This document shows positions 23,579-31,750 of a DNA stretch of 34,112 bases, in pieces. The translations under genes and the position numbers were made by a program. Position 1 is the first letter of the stretch, and every line of letters starts with the position of its first letter. This DNA comes from Acidimicrobiaceae bacterium (GTDB lineage Bacteria; Actinomycetota; Acidimicrobiia; Acidimicrobiales; Bog-793). Location of the stretch: contig PLKG01000061.1 in the NCBI GenBank assembly GCA_003140595.1, positions 10,414-44,525 of the forward strand. Reading direction: 5' to 3'. A model generated the notes under the pieces. It was not told the DNA's origin, ran no database searches, and was given only the letters and a program-made list of their open reading frames with translations.

Positions 23579-24949
23579 TTGATCCGCGAATCTCTCAGCC
23601 GCATAGGGAGCAGGCGCTTCGGCTCCGTGCTCGCCGCGTTCGCCGTAGCGGCTTTCATAGTCGCCGTACCCGCAATTGGAGCCTCGAGCGCCTCGGTGCA
23701 CTCGACGGCGCCAACAGCCTCCATCAACGTCTGGATGGTGGACAACGGCGCGAACGTCAACAACCTGTGGACCCAACAGGCAACCAGTTTCGATGCCGCA
23801 CACCCGGGTGACCACGTGAACGTGAGCATCACCCCGTCCAGCAGCAATACCTACCAAGTCAAGCTGCTGTCTGCGCTCGGGACGAACAACCCGCCGGCCC
23901 TCTTCTTCTCCTGGGGTGGAGGAACACTCCAGCAGTTCATCCAGGCAGGAAAGGCACAACCGTTCGCGGACGCAGGCATGACAGACGCCGGCAGCCCCTC
24001 CTGGACGAAGGACTTCCTCTCCTCCAGTCTCGGCCCGGTCACCTTCAACAAGAAGGTCTACGGAATCCCGATCCTCGGGACCCAGCCGGTGCTCTTCTTC
24101 TACAACAAGACCGTGTTGGCCAAGTACCACCTCGCCTTCCCGCAGACGGTGCCGGAGATGCTGAGTGACGTCAAGATCCTCGCCGCGCACAACACCGCCC
24201 TCATCGGCCTCGGCAACGTGGACAACTGGGAAGGCCTGATGTACCTCGAGTACTTCGCCGACCGCGAAGGTGGCCCGTCGGTCTTCTTGAACATCCAGGC
24301 CAACAAGAAGAACGCCTGGTCCAACCCTGCGATCGTCAGCGCGCTGAAGGACATCCAGACGCTCGTCAAGGACAACGCGTTCCAGACTGGATACGACTCG
24401 ATCAGCTGGGGAACTGGCTTCGTCGACGCCCTTGTGTACCAAGGCGTTGCGGCAATGGAGTTGATGGGCGACTGGGACCTGGGAATCATGCTCTCGGACA
24501 ACGCCACCTTCGTCCACTCCGGTCAGCTCGGAATCGGTGCATTCCCGACAGTTCCGGGCGGCAAGGGTAACGCGAACGACCTCGAAGGCAACACGACGAA
24601 CTACGTCGCCATGGCCACCAAGATCACGTCTGCGCAGACTTACGTCGCCGAGCAGTTCGCCGCCTCGGTGTTCAGCAGCAAGGCGTATGCGGCTGCTGAG
24701 GTGAAGGACGGACTCGTGCCAATGGTTGCCGGTTCGGCGAGCCTCCTCAATGCATCCCCGCTCAAGAAGTACCTAGTGCCGGTTTACAACATGGTCGCGA
24801 AGGCTCCCTACTTCCAGTACTCCTGGGACCAGGCCCTCGGCCCAGTCAAGGCCACACCGATGGTCACCAACCTCGGCAAGGTTTTCGACCTCACCGAAAC
24901 GCCAGCTCAGTTCGTCAAGATCATGAACGGCTACCAGACCGGCTCATAG
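23579..24949 (+). CDS. ABC transporter sugar-binding protein (family 1 extracellular solute-binding protein)
   Basis: A 456-residue secreted binding protein. The N-terminus has basic residues, a hydrophobic stretch (RFGSVLAAFAVAAFIVAVP) and an A-x-A cleavage region (IGASSA), i.e. a Sec signal peptide. The mature part is of the maltose/oligosaccharide-binding type: VWMVDNG early, ALFFSWGGGTLQQFI, VYGIPILGTQPVLFFYNK, and AAMELMGDWDLGIM. No lipobox is present; indeed no cysteine occurs anywhere. The TTG at 23579 is chosen over the GTG at 23561 because AGAAGGG lies 8 nt before the TTG, while the GTG has no ribosome site. It is first in the operon and probably sets the substrate, a plant-type oligosaccharide judging from the glycosidases. 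Confidence 0.9.
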   Translation: MIRESLSRIGSRRFGSVLAAFAVAAFIVAVPAIGASSASVHSTAPTASINVWMVDNGANVNNLWTQQATSFDAAHPGDHVNVSITPSSSNTYQVKLLSALGTNNPPALFFSWGGGTLQQFIQAGKAQPFADAGMTDAGSPSWTKDFLSSSLGPVTFNKKVYGIPILGTQPVLFFYNKTVLAKYHLAFPQTVPEMLSDVKILAAHNTALIGLGNVDNWEGLMYLEYFADREGGPSVFLNIQANKKNAWSNPAIVSALKDIQTLVKDNAFQTGYDSISWGTGFVDALVYQGVAAMELMGDWDLGIMLSDNATFVHSGQLGIGAFPTVPGGKGNANDLEGNTTNYVAMATKITSAQTYVAEQFAASVFSSKAYAAAEVKDGLVPMVAGSASLLNASPLKKYLVPVYNMVAKAPYFQYSWDQALGPVKATPMVTNLGKVFDLTETPAQFVKIMNGYQTGS

Positions 24950-24960
24950 CAGCGAACACA

Positions 24961-25057
24961 GGATCCTCTCGGATCCAATGCCCTGACGATCGGACTACCA
25001 CTCGTCCGGTCACTGCTGGGAGAGGTCCCATCGCCTGAAGGTGGCGGGACCTCTCCC
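24961..25057 (+). promoter_or_regulatory. Three consecutive hairpins between binding-protein and permease genes
   Basis: GGATCC-TCTC-GGATCC (24961-24976), CGGAC/GTCCG (24991-24995 with 25004-25008), and a perfect 12-bp stem GGGAGAGGTCCC (25018-25029) with GGGACCTCTCCC (25046-25057). There is no long T tract. By analogy with malE-malF spacers this should protect the binding-protein mRNA and lower read-through, giving more binding protein than permease. Confidence 0.6.
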
Positions 25058-25075
25058 TAAAAGTGAGAGGTATGA

Positions 25076-26038
25076 ATGGCGACCGTGAGCACTGTCCTCA
25101 GCAACGAGCGAGCGGTGGCACCGGTCCGTAGACCGAGATCCGCCAGGCGCCGCATGCTCCTGCTCGCCGACGTCGCGGGACTTTCGCCAACCCTGTTGCT
25201 TTACGGGCTGTTCATCGTGATCCCAGTGTTGTTCGCGATCTTCCTGTCCTTCACAACCTGGGACGTCGTCGGGCCGTTGCGATGGGTCGGGGTCGCCAAC
25301 TGGTCGCGCTTTTTCTCAGACCCCGGGGCGCACCATGCCCTCCTCGTCACCTTGGAGCTTGTAGGGCTCAGCTGGTTGGTGGAGACACCGTTGGCGATGG
25401 CTCTCGGCCTTTTCATAGCCGGAACGCAACGCTACCGATCCGTGTACGCGGCGATCTACCTGCTCCCGTTGCTACTTTCGACCGCCGGCATCGCCCTCAT
25501 GTGGCAGGGAGTACTCAGTCCCGAGTTCGGTGGCCTCGCCTGGTTCTCCTTCCACCTGAAACTGAGCTTCTTGAACCAGAACTGGTTGGGGAGCCCCGGC
25601 ATCACCCTCTACGTCCTCGTTGTGATCATTGCCTGGCAGTTCGTGCCCTTCCACGCCCTCATCTACCAGGCTGGCAGGCGCGCGATCCCCCGTGAGATGT
25701 ACGAAGCCGCGCGGGTGGACGGAGCGAGTTTGGCGCAGACCTTTCGTTACGTGACGCTCCCCCAGCTCCGCTACACCATCGTCACCTCGTCCATGCTCAT
25801 CGTCGTCGGATCGCTCACCTACTTCGACATCATCTTCATCCTCACCGAGGGCGGCCCCGGCGACACGACACGCGTGCTCTCGTTGTACATGTACGACACA
25901 GGCTTCCTACAGACCGAATTCGGCTACGCCAGTGTGTTGGCGGTCGTACTGGCGGTGCTTGGCATCGCCGTTGCGCTCCTGCTCATCCGCCTCACGGGCT
26001 TCGGCAAGATGGACAGCGGTAGGGAGGGGATCTGGTGA
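25076..26038 (+). CDS. Sugar ABC transporter permease (MalF/UgpA type)
   Basis: A 320-residue inner-membrane permease with about six hydrophobic helices after a basic N-terminus. The cytoplasmic EAA loop that contacts the ATPase is at about residues 208-228 (MYEAARVDGASLAQTFRYVTLP). FDIIFILTEGGPGDTTRVL near the C-terminus is typical of MalF/UgpA-type proteins. It begins at the ATG at 25076, after GAGAGG, and ends in a 4-nt GTGA overlap with the second permease gene. With the binding protein and the partner permease it forms the translocation pore for an oligosaccharide; no ATPase gene is present in the window. Confidence 0.95.
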   Translation: MATVSTVLSNERAVAPVRRPRSARRRMLLLADVAGLSPTLLLYGLFIVIPVLFAIFLSFTTWDVVGPLRWVGVANWSRFFSDPGAHHALLVTLELVGLSWLVETPLAMALGLFIAGTQRYRSVYAAIYLLPLLLSTAGIALMWQGVLSPEFGGLAWFSFHLKLSFLNQNWLGSPGITLYVLVVIIAWQFVPFHALIYQAGRRAIPREMYEAARVDGASLAQTFRYVTLPQLRYTIVTSSMLIVVGSLTYFDIIFILTEGGPGDTTRVLSLYMYDTGFLQTEFGYASVLAVVLAVLGIAVALLLIRLTGFGKMDSGREGIW

Positions 26039-26982
26039 GTGCCGCCACTGCGAGCCCAGCGGTCTTCGAAGCTGTCGCCTCCAGGCCCATTGCCGCTCGC
26101 GTAGTGCGAGACGGAGGCGGCAGGACGCGGCGCAGGCGAGCAACCGGAGTTGGAGGGGGCCGCGCGGCGCGTTTCGCAGCCTTCGTGCTTGGCACAGTCT
26201 GGCTCGTGATCGTCCTCCTACCCATCTACTACATGGTCTTGGCGAGTTTCCGCACCCAGGGACAGTACCTGAGCGGCAATCCCTGGCTCCCCACCGGTGG
26301 CCTCAGCTTGTCCTCCTACGGCACGGTCTTCTCCGCGACCGGGCTCGGCATTGATTTCCGCAACAGTGCCATTCTCACTCTTGCCACGATCATCATCGTG
26401 GTGCTGTGCTCCCTCGGCGCGGCTTACCGAATCGTCCGGCGCGCTTCGCACTTTGCAGCCGTCTCCTTCCGCCTCATCCTGTTCGGTCTCGCCGTGCCCA
26501 TCCAGGCGATCATCATCCCGATCTTCATCATCGTTGTGAAGATGCACCTTTACGACACGCTGATCGCCGTAATCCTGGCGGCCAGCGCGTCCCTCATAGC
26601 AGTGGCTGTGCTACTCATGGTCAACTACGTCCGGGCCATTCCTCGCGAGCTGTTCGACGCCATGACCGTTGACGGTGCCGGCGAGTGGACCGTCTTCGCG
26701 CGCCTGGTCTGGCCGATGGCGCGGCCCGTGCTCGCCGTAGTGAGCATCTTCGCCGGGCTAGGCGCCTGGAACAACTTCCTGCTCCCCCTCATCCTCACCC
26801 AGAGCAACGCCAACTCCGTGCTACCTGTAGGCCTTTACAAGGTGGCCTCGACATCGCAGTACGGCATCGACGTGCCTGTGGTCATGGCGGCGGTCCTGCT
26901 CTCGGTGCTGCCTCTCGTGCTCCTCTACTTCGGGTTACGTCGCCAGTTCGTGCAAGGGCTCGGTGGTTTTGCAATACGTTGA
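26035..26982 (+). CDS. Sugar ABC transporter permease (MalG/UgpE type)
   Basis: A 315-residue permease starting at a GTG (26035) that overlaps the stop of the first permease by 4 nt. A basic, arginine-rich N-terminal tail (~1-45) precedes six membrane helices. The EAA loop is at about 206-227 (LFDAMTVDGAGEWTVFARLVWP), and the C-terminus ends in LRRQFVQGLGGFAIR, the usual MalG-like Q-F-x-x-G-x-x-x-G-A-x-K/R pattern. It pairs with the MalF-type protein in the membrane. The GH5 gene begins 43 nt later. Confidence 0.95.
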   Translation: MSAATASPAVFEAVASRPIAARVVRDGGGRTRRRRATGVGGGRAARFAAFVLGTVWLVIVLLPIYYMVLASFRTQGQYLSGNPWLPTGGLSLSSYGTVFSATGLGIDFRNSAILTLATIIIVVLCSLGAAYRIVRRASHFAAVSFRLILFGLAVPIQAIIIPIFIIVVKMHLYDTLIAVILAASASLIAVAVLLMVNYVRAIPRELFDAMTVDGAGEWTVFARLVWPMARPVLAVVSIFAGLGAWNNFLLPLILTQSNANSVLPVGLYKVASTSQYGIDVPVVMAAVLLSVLPLVLLYFGLRRQFVQGLGGFAIR

Positions 26983-27025
26983 CGGTCGACCCGGGATAGC
27001 GGGTCGGGAAGGAACTGGTTTTCCG

Positions 27026-28417
27026 ATGGACGAGGACATCTTCTTGCGCACCAATGGGCCACAGATCGGGACGCGATCAGGTCGCACCGTCAAGCTGCGC
27101 GGCGTCGGGATCGGTGGCTGGATGAACATGGAGAACTTCATCACCGGCTACCCCTCGACCGAGTCGCTCCAGCGCCTGGCGCTGCGTAAAGCCCTCGGGG
27201 ACGACGGCTATCGACGCTTCTTCGATCGCTTCCTCGACGTGTTCTTCGGAGAAGACGATGCCGCATTCCTCGCCTCACTTGGCCTCAACTGCGTGCGGCT
27301 GCCGCTCAACTATCGCCATTTCGAAGACGACATGGCGCCGTTCGAGATGAAGCAGGAGGGGTTCGAACTGCTCGACCGTGCGGTCGAGCGTGCAGCCCGC
27401 CACGGCCTGTACAGCGTCATCGACCTCCATGCTCTGCCCGGTGCCCAGAACCAGCACTGGCACAGCGACAACCCGACCCACTGGGCCGCGTTCTGGACGC
27501 ACAAGCACTTTCAAGACCGGGTGGTGAACCTCTGGGAGGTCCTGGCGCGCCGCTACCGCCATCACCCGTGGGTCGCAGGATACAACCTTGTGAACGAACC
27601 GGGCGACGCCCGCGGCGATGCAATCTGGCCCTTCTACCAGCGGTTGTACGAAGCCGTACGAGCTATCGATCCCGAACACATACTCTTCCTCGACGGCAAT
27701 CGCTATTCGACTGAGTTCGGCATCTTCCAGCAGGTGTGGCCTAACACCGTCTACGCGTGCCACGACTATGCGGTCCCAGGGTTTCCCGATGGCGGGGACT
27801 ACCCGGGGCTCAGTCGTGGCGAGTACTTCGACCGCGGCGCTCTTAAGCGGCAATTCCTTGAGCGGACACAGTTCATGCGTGAAACCAATACTCCAGTCTG
27901 GGTCGGAGAGTTCGGCCCGGTGTACACCGGTGACGTGGCGCGCGATGGGATGCGGTACCGCATGCTTGCTGACCAGCTGGACATTTATGGCGATTACCAG
28001 GCGAGCTGGTCCCTTTGGACCTACAAGGACATCGGTTTGCAGGGTCTCGTCTGCGCTGATCCCGCCTCGCCATATGTGCGGCGGATACGCCCCGTGCTCG
28101 ACGCGAAAGCCCGTCTCGGGGTTGACGCCTGGGGATCCACAGACGCCGGTGTCCGCCACATCATGTCACCCATAGAGGAGACCTTCCGCGAGGAATTCCC
28201 TGACTTTCAGCCCTTCCCTTGGGGCCAGGACTCCTGGATCGCTCTTGTCGTGCGCCACGTCCTGCTCGCCGAGCCCCTGGTCGGAGAGTTCGGGCGCTGT
28301 TTCGAGGGCGTGGCGGGCGATGAGATCGAGGCGCTTGCCGACTCATTCTGCTTCGCAGCCTGCTCACACCGCGAGCCGCTACTCGAGCTGCTGCGTGCGG
28401 CGAGCGCTGCTAGCTGA
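27026..28417 (+). CDS. Glycoside hydrolase family 5-type enzyme
   Basis: A 463-residue clan GH-A enzyme of the GH5 type. RGVGIGGWMNMENFITGYP opens the barrel, GLNCVRLPLNYRHFED is the conserved arginine strand, IDLHALPGAQNQHWHSD the second. Glu191 in YNLVNEPGDARG is the acid/base and Glu295 in VWVGEFGPVY the nucleophile; YQASWSLWTYKDIG supplies the sugar-binding tryptophan. The ~80 C-terminal residues after the barrel are an extra helical part. No signal peptide, so it is cytoplasmic. The subfamily, and hence whether it acts on glucosides, mannosides or glycolipid-like substrates, is not clear. The ATG at 27026 is taken as start; an upstream GTG (26963) would overlap the permease end. Confidence 0.9.
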   Translation: MDEDIFLRTNGPQIGTRSGRTVKLRGVGIGGWMNMENFITGYPSTESLQRLALRKALGDDGYRRFFDRFLDVFFGEDDAAFLASLGLNCVRLPLNYRHFEDDMAPFEMKQEGFELLDRAVERAARHGLYSVIDLHALPGAQNQHWHSDNPTHWAAFWTHKHFQDRVVNLWEVLARRYRHHPWVAGYNLVNEPGDARGDAIWPFYQRLYEAVRAIDPEHILFLDGNRYSTEFGIFQQVWPNTVYACHDYAVPGFPDGGDYPGLSRGEYFDRGALKRQFLERTQFMRETNTPVWVGEFGPVYTGDVARDGMRYRMLADQLDIYGDYQASWSLWTYKDIGLQGLVCADPASPYVRRIRPVLDAKARLGVDAWGSTDAGVRHIMSPIEETFREEFPDFQPFPWGQDSWIALVVRHVLLAEPLVGEFGRCFEGVAGDEIEALADSFCFAACSHREPLLELLRAASAAS

Positions 28418-28434
28418 CCGGTTCCCGCGCTCTC

Positions 28435-30852
28435 ATGAGACAGGGGGTCGACGCCATCCAGATAGAGGCGCCCGCACGAGGGTTCGTCACCGCGACGCGT
28501 GCTACCAACTGGGAAGAGTCACTCATCAGCGGAAACGGCTGCATCGGGGCCCTGGTCCTCGGCGACCCGGCCGACGAAGTGGTTACCTTCAGCCATGAGC
28601 GGCTGTTCCTGCCGATGACGCCTGCCCTGCAGCCCATCCCGATGGCTCGCCACCTGGCACAGATGAGGGCTCTGCTGTTCGCCGGCCATTACCAGGAACC
28701 AGCCGACCTTGCCGTAAGACTCGCGGATGAGAATGGTTACGGAGGCTTCCGGTGGACGGACCCGTTCGTCCCTGCCTTCGACCTGAGAATCAGGGAGACT
28801 GTTCACGGAGAGCCGCGGAACTACCTACGGGGAGTTGCGTTCCAATCGGGTGAAGTACGCGTCAGCTGGCACGACGACCTTGGGGCATGGTGTCGTCGTT
28901 TGTTCGTCTCGCGCACCGACGAGGTGGCGGTGCTGCAGCTAGTTCCCGCCGGGCCTGCACAGCTCGACTGCTCGGTGAGACTCTCCCCCACACCGGGTCC
29001 GCTGGATACCGGCGGGTCTGTCAAGTCTTCCCTTTCGCGAGTCGCGGAGGCCGATCGGCAGCATGTCGGTCCCGTCCTTGGCTACCGAGCGATCTTCAGA
29101 CATCCAAACGGTCGCGGCGCTATCGGATACCAGGCGGCCGCGAGAGTGGTTGTTGACGGTGGTCAGGTCGTCGCAGAGCAGGAGCAAATCCGAGTTAGCA
29201 GCGCCGATCGAGTGACAGTCCTCGTCGGATTGGAGGTGCTCACGGACACTGTGCGCCCGGGCTTCGCCGACCTTGTCTCGCGCCTGAACGACCTGGATGC
29301 GGACTATGACGAGTTGCTCCTCGCCCACACGACCGTGCACGGAGGACTCTTCTCCAGAGTCCGCCTCGATCTCGGCGGACAAGACTCGGCCTCCTCTACG
29401 AGCGAAGAGCTCTTTGAAAGATCGCGCGCCGGTGTAGCTGATCCGGCGCTGCTCGAGAAGGTCTTCGACGCGGGCCGTTACGCCATTATCTCGAGCTCCG
29501 GCACTCTACCGCCAAATCTGCAAGGCGTTTGGGCCGGTTCCTACACTCCCGCCTGGTCTGGCGACTACACACACAACGGCAACGCCCAGATAGCACTAGC
29601 TGGCCTGTTGAGTACGAGTACACCAGAGTTGTTTCTCGCCTATTTCTCCTACCTAGAGTCAATGCTGGCTGATTTTCGCGAGAACAGCCGCGCCCTCTTT
29701 GCCTGCCGCGGTGTCTATGTGCCGTCCCGGTTCAGCACTCATGGATTGCAGAACCATTTCAACGAGATATGGTGCCACGAGTTCTGGACAGCGGGCGCAG
29801 GATGGGCAGCTCGACTGTTCTATGATTATTGGCAGTACACCGGAGATGATGATTTCTTGTTGCGGCGCGCCCTACCGTTTATGCGAGAAGTAGCCGACTT
29901 CTACGAAGACTTTCTCATCGAAGATGAGGCCGGGCGATTGGTGTTCGTGCCCTCTGTGTCGCCGGAGAACCATCCTGGCAATTCGACTTCACAAGCGACG
30001 CTCAACGCCACAATGGACATTGCCGTTGCGAAGGATCTCTTTCGTAACCTGATCGTTGCAAGCACTGCGTTCGGCATCAACATGGACAAGGTCGAGTCTT
30101 GGAGAGCCCTGCTCGGTCGGCTGCCCAAGTATGCGGTGGGCGAAGACGGTGCCCTCGCGGAGTGGACCTGGCCTGCGCTGGGCAACAACCAAGCACATCG
30201 CCACGCATCGCACCTCTACCCCCTCCTGTACGAGGTCGACCCCGAGCTGCGGGGCGACGAGCATCTGCTGCAGGCTTCTCGGCGGGCCGTGGAGTTAAGG
30301 ATGCGTTGGCGGCGGCAAACAGGCAACGGAGAGATGGCATTTGGCGTGGTGTGGCTCGGCCTGGTTGCAGCACACCTTGGCATGGCTGATGCAGCTCTGG
30401 AGGCGGTGACGCAGCTCGCGACACGCTATTGGCGTCCATCTCTGGTGTCGACTCACGACTCGTTGCTGGCCGCGGGCGGCCAAGGTGCGATATTCAATGT
30501 CGACGCCTGCGGAGGTCTTCCCGCGCTCATCGCCGAGATGCTCGTACAGTCTTCGATTCGGACGATAAGCGTTTTGCCGGCTTGCCCCGACGAATGGAAG
30601 TCGGGATGCATCGAGGGCGTCACTTGCAGAGGACAGGTCGTCGTCGACCAGTTGAGGTGGGAACCGGGTAGGGTGACCACCGTCTTGCGATCGCCGAGGG
30701 AGGTGTCACTCGAGCTCGTGTTCCCAGGGCGGCCGAGAGTGCTGCACATAGATGGCCGGCCCGCCGACAGCGCGACTCCGACAGGCGACCGGGTGCTCCT
30801 GACTTTGAGGCCAGGGATTATAGAGACGGTTGAAGCCGTCTTTGATTCCTAG
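28435..30852 (+). CDS. Glycoside hydrolase family 95-type enzyme (alpha-L-fucosidase/alpha-L-galactosidase)
   Basis: An 805-residue GH95-type protein. The N-terminal beta domain begins ATRATNWEESLISGNGCIGALVLGD and continues SHERLFLP. The (alpha/alpha)6 barrel begins near 340 with GTLPPNLQGVWAG. Catalytic positions by analogy with the bifidobacterial AfcA: Asn381 and Asn383 in YTHNGNAQ, Glu511 in PSVSPENHPGN, and Asp690 in FNVDACGG. The segments near the active site diverge (YTHNGNAQIAL instead of N-x-N-x-Q-M-N-Y-W), so substrate preference could differ from 1,2-alpha-fucose. No signal peptide. It is last in the operon, 17 nt after the GH5 gene, and would remove fucose or galactose side groups from imported oligosaccharides. 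Confidence 0.88.
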   Translation: MRQGVDAIQIEAPARGFVTATRATNWEESLISGNGCIGALVLGDPADEVVTFSHERLFLPMTPALQPIPMARHLAQMRALLFAGHYQEPADLAVRLADENGYGGFRWTDPFVPAFDLRIRETVHGEPRNYLRGVAFQSGEVRVSWHDDLGAWCRRLFVSRTDEVAVLQLVPAGPAQLDCSVRLSPTPGPLDTGGSVKSSLSRVAEADRQHVGPVLGYRAIFRHPNGRGAIGYQAAARVVVDGGQVVAEQEQIRVSSADRVTVLVGLEVLTDTVRPGFADLVSRLNDLDADYDELLLAHTTVHGGLFSRVRLDLGGQDSASSTSEELFERSRAGVADPALLEKVFDAGRYAIISSSGTLPPNLQGVWAGSYTPAWSGDYTHNGNAQIALAGLLSTSTPELFLAYFSYLESMLADFRENSRALFACRGVYVPSRFSTHGLQNHFNEIWCHEFWTAGAGWAARLFYDYWQYTGDDDFLLRRALPFMREVADFYEDFLIEDEAGRLVFVPSVSPENHPGNSTSQATLNATMDIAVAKDLFRNLIVASTAFGINMDKVESWRALLGRLPKYAVGEDGALAEWTWPALGNNQAHRHASHLYPLLYEVDPELRGDEHLLQASRRAVELRMRWRRQTGNGEMAFGVVWLGLVAAHLGMADAALEAVTQLATRYWRPSLVSTHDSLLAAGGQGAIFNVDACGGLPALIAEMLVQSSIRTISVLPACPDEWKSGCIEGVTCRGQVVVDQLRWEPGRVTTVLRSPREVSLELVFPGRPRVLHIDGRPADSATPTGDRVLLTLRPGIIETVEAVFDS

Positions 30853-31546
30853 ACACGTCATGACGACCACTTCTGAGCTTGTGTGGGGATCTCGGCCGGT
30901 TCAGCTCTCGATTCCACTCCACACCTGCCGAATTCGAACCGGGTAGACGGGTGAGTCGAAGGAACAGTTGACCGAACCTTCTGGAAGTGGCAACGGTTAG
31001 CCAGTAGATTTTCAGATCGCCATAGACGGTCGCGGCGCGGGGGGAGGAGTGCCGGGGGCTGTGAAGGGCCGCTGAGAGCCCGGACCCGAAACCTCGGTGC
31101 CGAGGACGGCAGGCTCCTCTGGATACCGAGATGAGTGGGTTCTCGGCCAGATGGTCACCCTCGCAGGCAAGTTGAGGTCGTGCACCCACCCAATTTCATC
31201 GGGCTCGCGACGCGAGCTTGCGAAAGGTTAAGAGTTCCCTTCAGGTTGGGACAATATTCGCCCTCACCCATGTGGATCTCGGCCAATTACCAATAGAGTG
31301 GCCTTCGACCGGTGCCCGGGCCGGGGGGCGAGGAACTCAGGTCCGGGCGCGGGTCGGGACTGGTGTCCGCTGTGCGGTGTGACCGCCCCGCAGAGGGTCC
31401 GACACGACGTCGCCTCGGGACTCGGACCGGGCACACTGACACTGCTATGCGAATTTTGTGTCCCTGTGTTGAGGCGCAGTTCAGGCGAGCTGTCGCGCTG
31501 AGGCCGCCGCGCTCAACTCGGGCGAGCGCCGCCACGATCGGGCGTC
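30853..31546. other. About 0.7 kb without a confident gene
   Basis: No frame has a clear start and family motif. A near-identical pair TGTGGGGATCTCGGCC (30882-30897) and TGTGGATCTCGGCC (31271-31284) lies in direct orientation about 390 bp apart, and CCTCGG-TG-CCGAGG (31092-31105) forms a hairpin. A plus-strand frame from a GTG at 31298 to 31501 (67 codons) contains CPLCG and CEFC, a possible zinc ribbon, but has no ribosome site. A minus-strand frame at about 31040-30850 reads protein-like (YGDLKIYWLTVATSRR). I cannot assign any of these. Confidence 0.4.
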
Positions 31547-31746
31547 CTAGCCGCACTGGCTTGGGTGAACTGCGGAAACGGCCAGTGGCAGGTCGATGTA
31601 CTCGATGTCGCGCATCGTCGCGATCTCCGTTACATACGGGTACCCCTGCGCGATCCACTGCCACAGCATCTCGCTCGAGAGCTGATCGAATCCCGCTCGT
31701 CGTCCTCGATGGCGGGGTCGAGGAAGCCGATGGTCTCCGGAGCCAT
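31547..31746 (-). pseudogene. Frameshifted small gene following the SIS-HypC gene
   Basis: An ATG at 31746 with a good ribosome site (GAGGAG, 8 nt before) opens MAPETIGFLDPAIEDDE, but this frame ends after 38 codons. The reading continues smoothly in another frame: FDQLSSEMLWQWIAQGYP, then YVTEIATMRDIEYIDLPLAV, ending at a TAG at 31549-31547. The change of frame falls near 31695-31685 and equals loss of one base or gain of two. The joined product would be about 66 residues, acidic, with no cysteine until the end. It starts 4 nt after the SIS-HypC stop, so it belongs to that operon. It is either a broken gene or a sequencing error. Confidence 0.55.
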
Positions 31747-31750
31747 CTGC

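Noticed and set aside
23558-24517. Minus-strand open frame of ~319 codons opposite the binding-protein gene
   Set aside because: Low-complexity Val/Glu/Arg-rich antisense translation of a clear solute-binding protein.
27275-28159. Minus-strand open frame of ~294 codons opposite the GH5 gene
   Set aside because: Antisense to an enzyme with intact catalytic motifs; no domain signal of its own.
30915-30960. tRNA-like T-arm text (ATTCGAACC) in the gap after the GH95 gene
   Set aside because: No acceptor, D or anticodon stem can be built around it on either strand.
31298-31501. 67-codon plus-strand frame with CPLCG and CEFC, considered as a zinc-ribbon protein
   Set aside because: GTG start without a ribosome site and a GC-rich low-complexity N-terminus; kept only as a note in the region entry.
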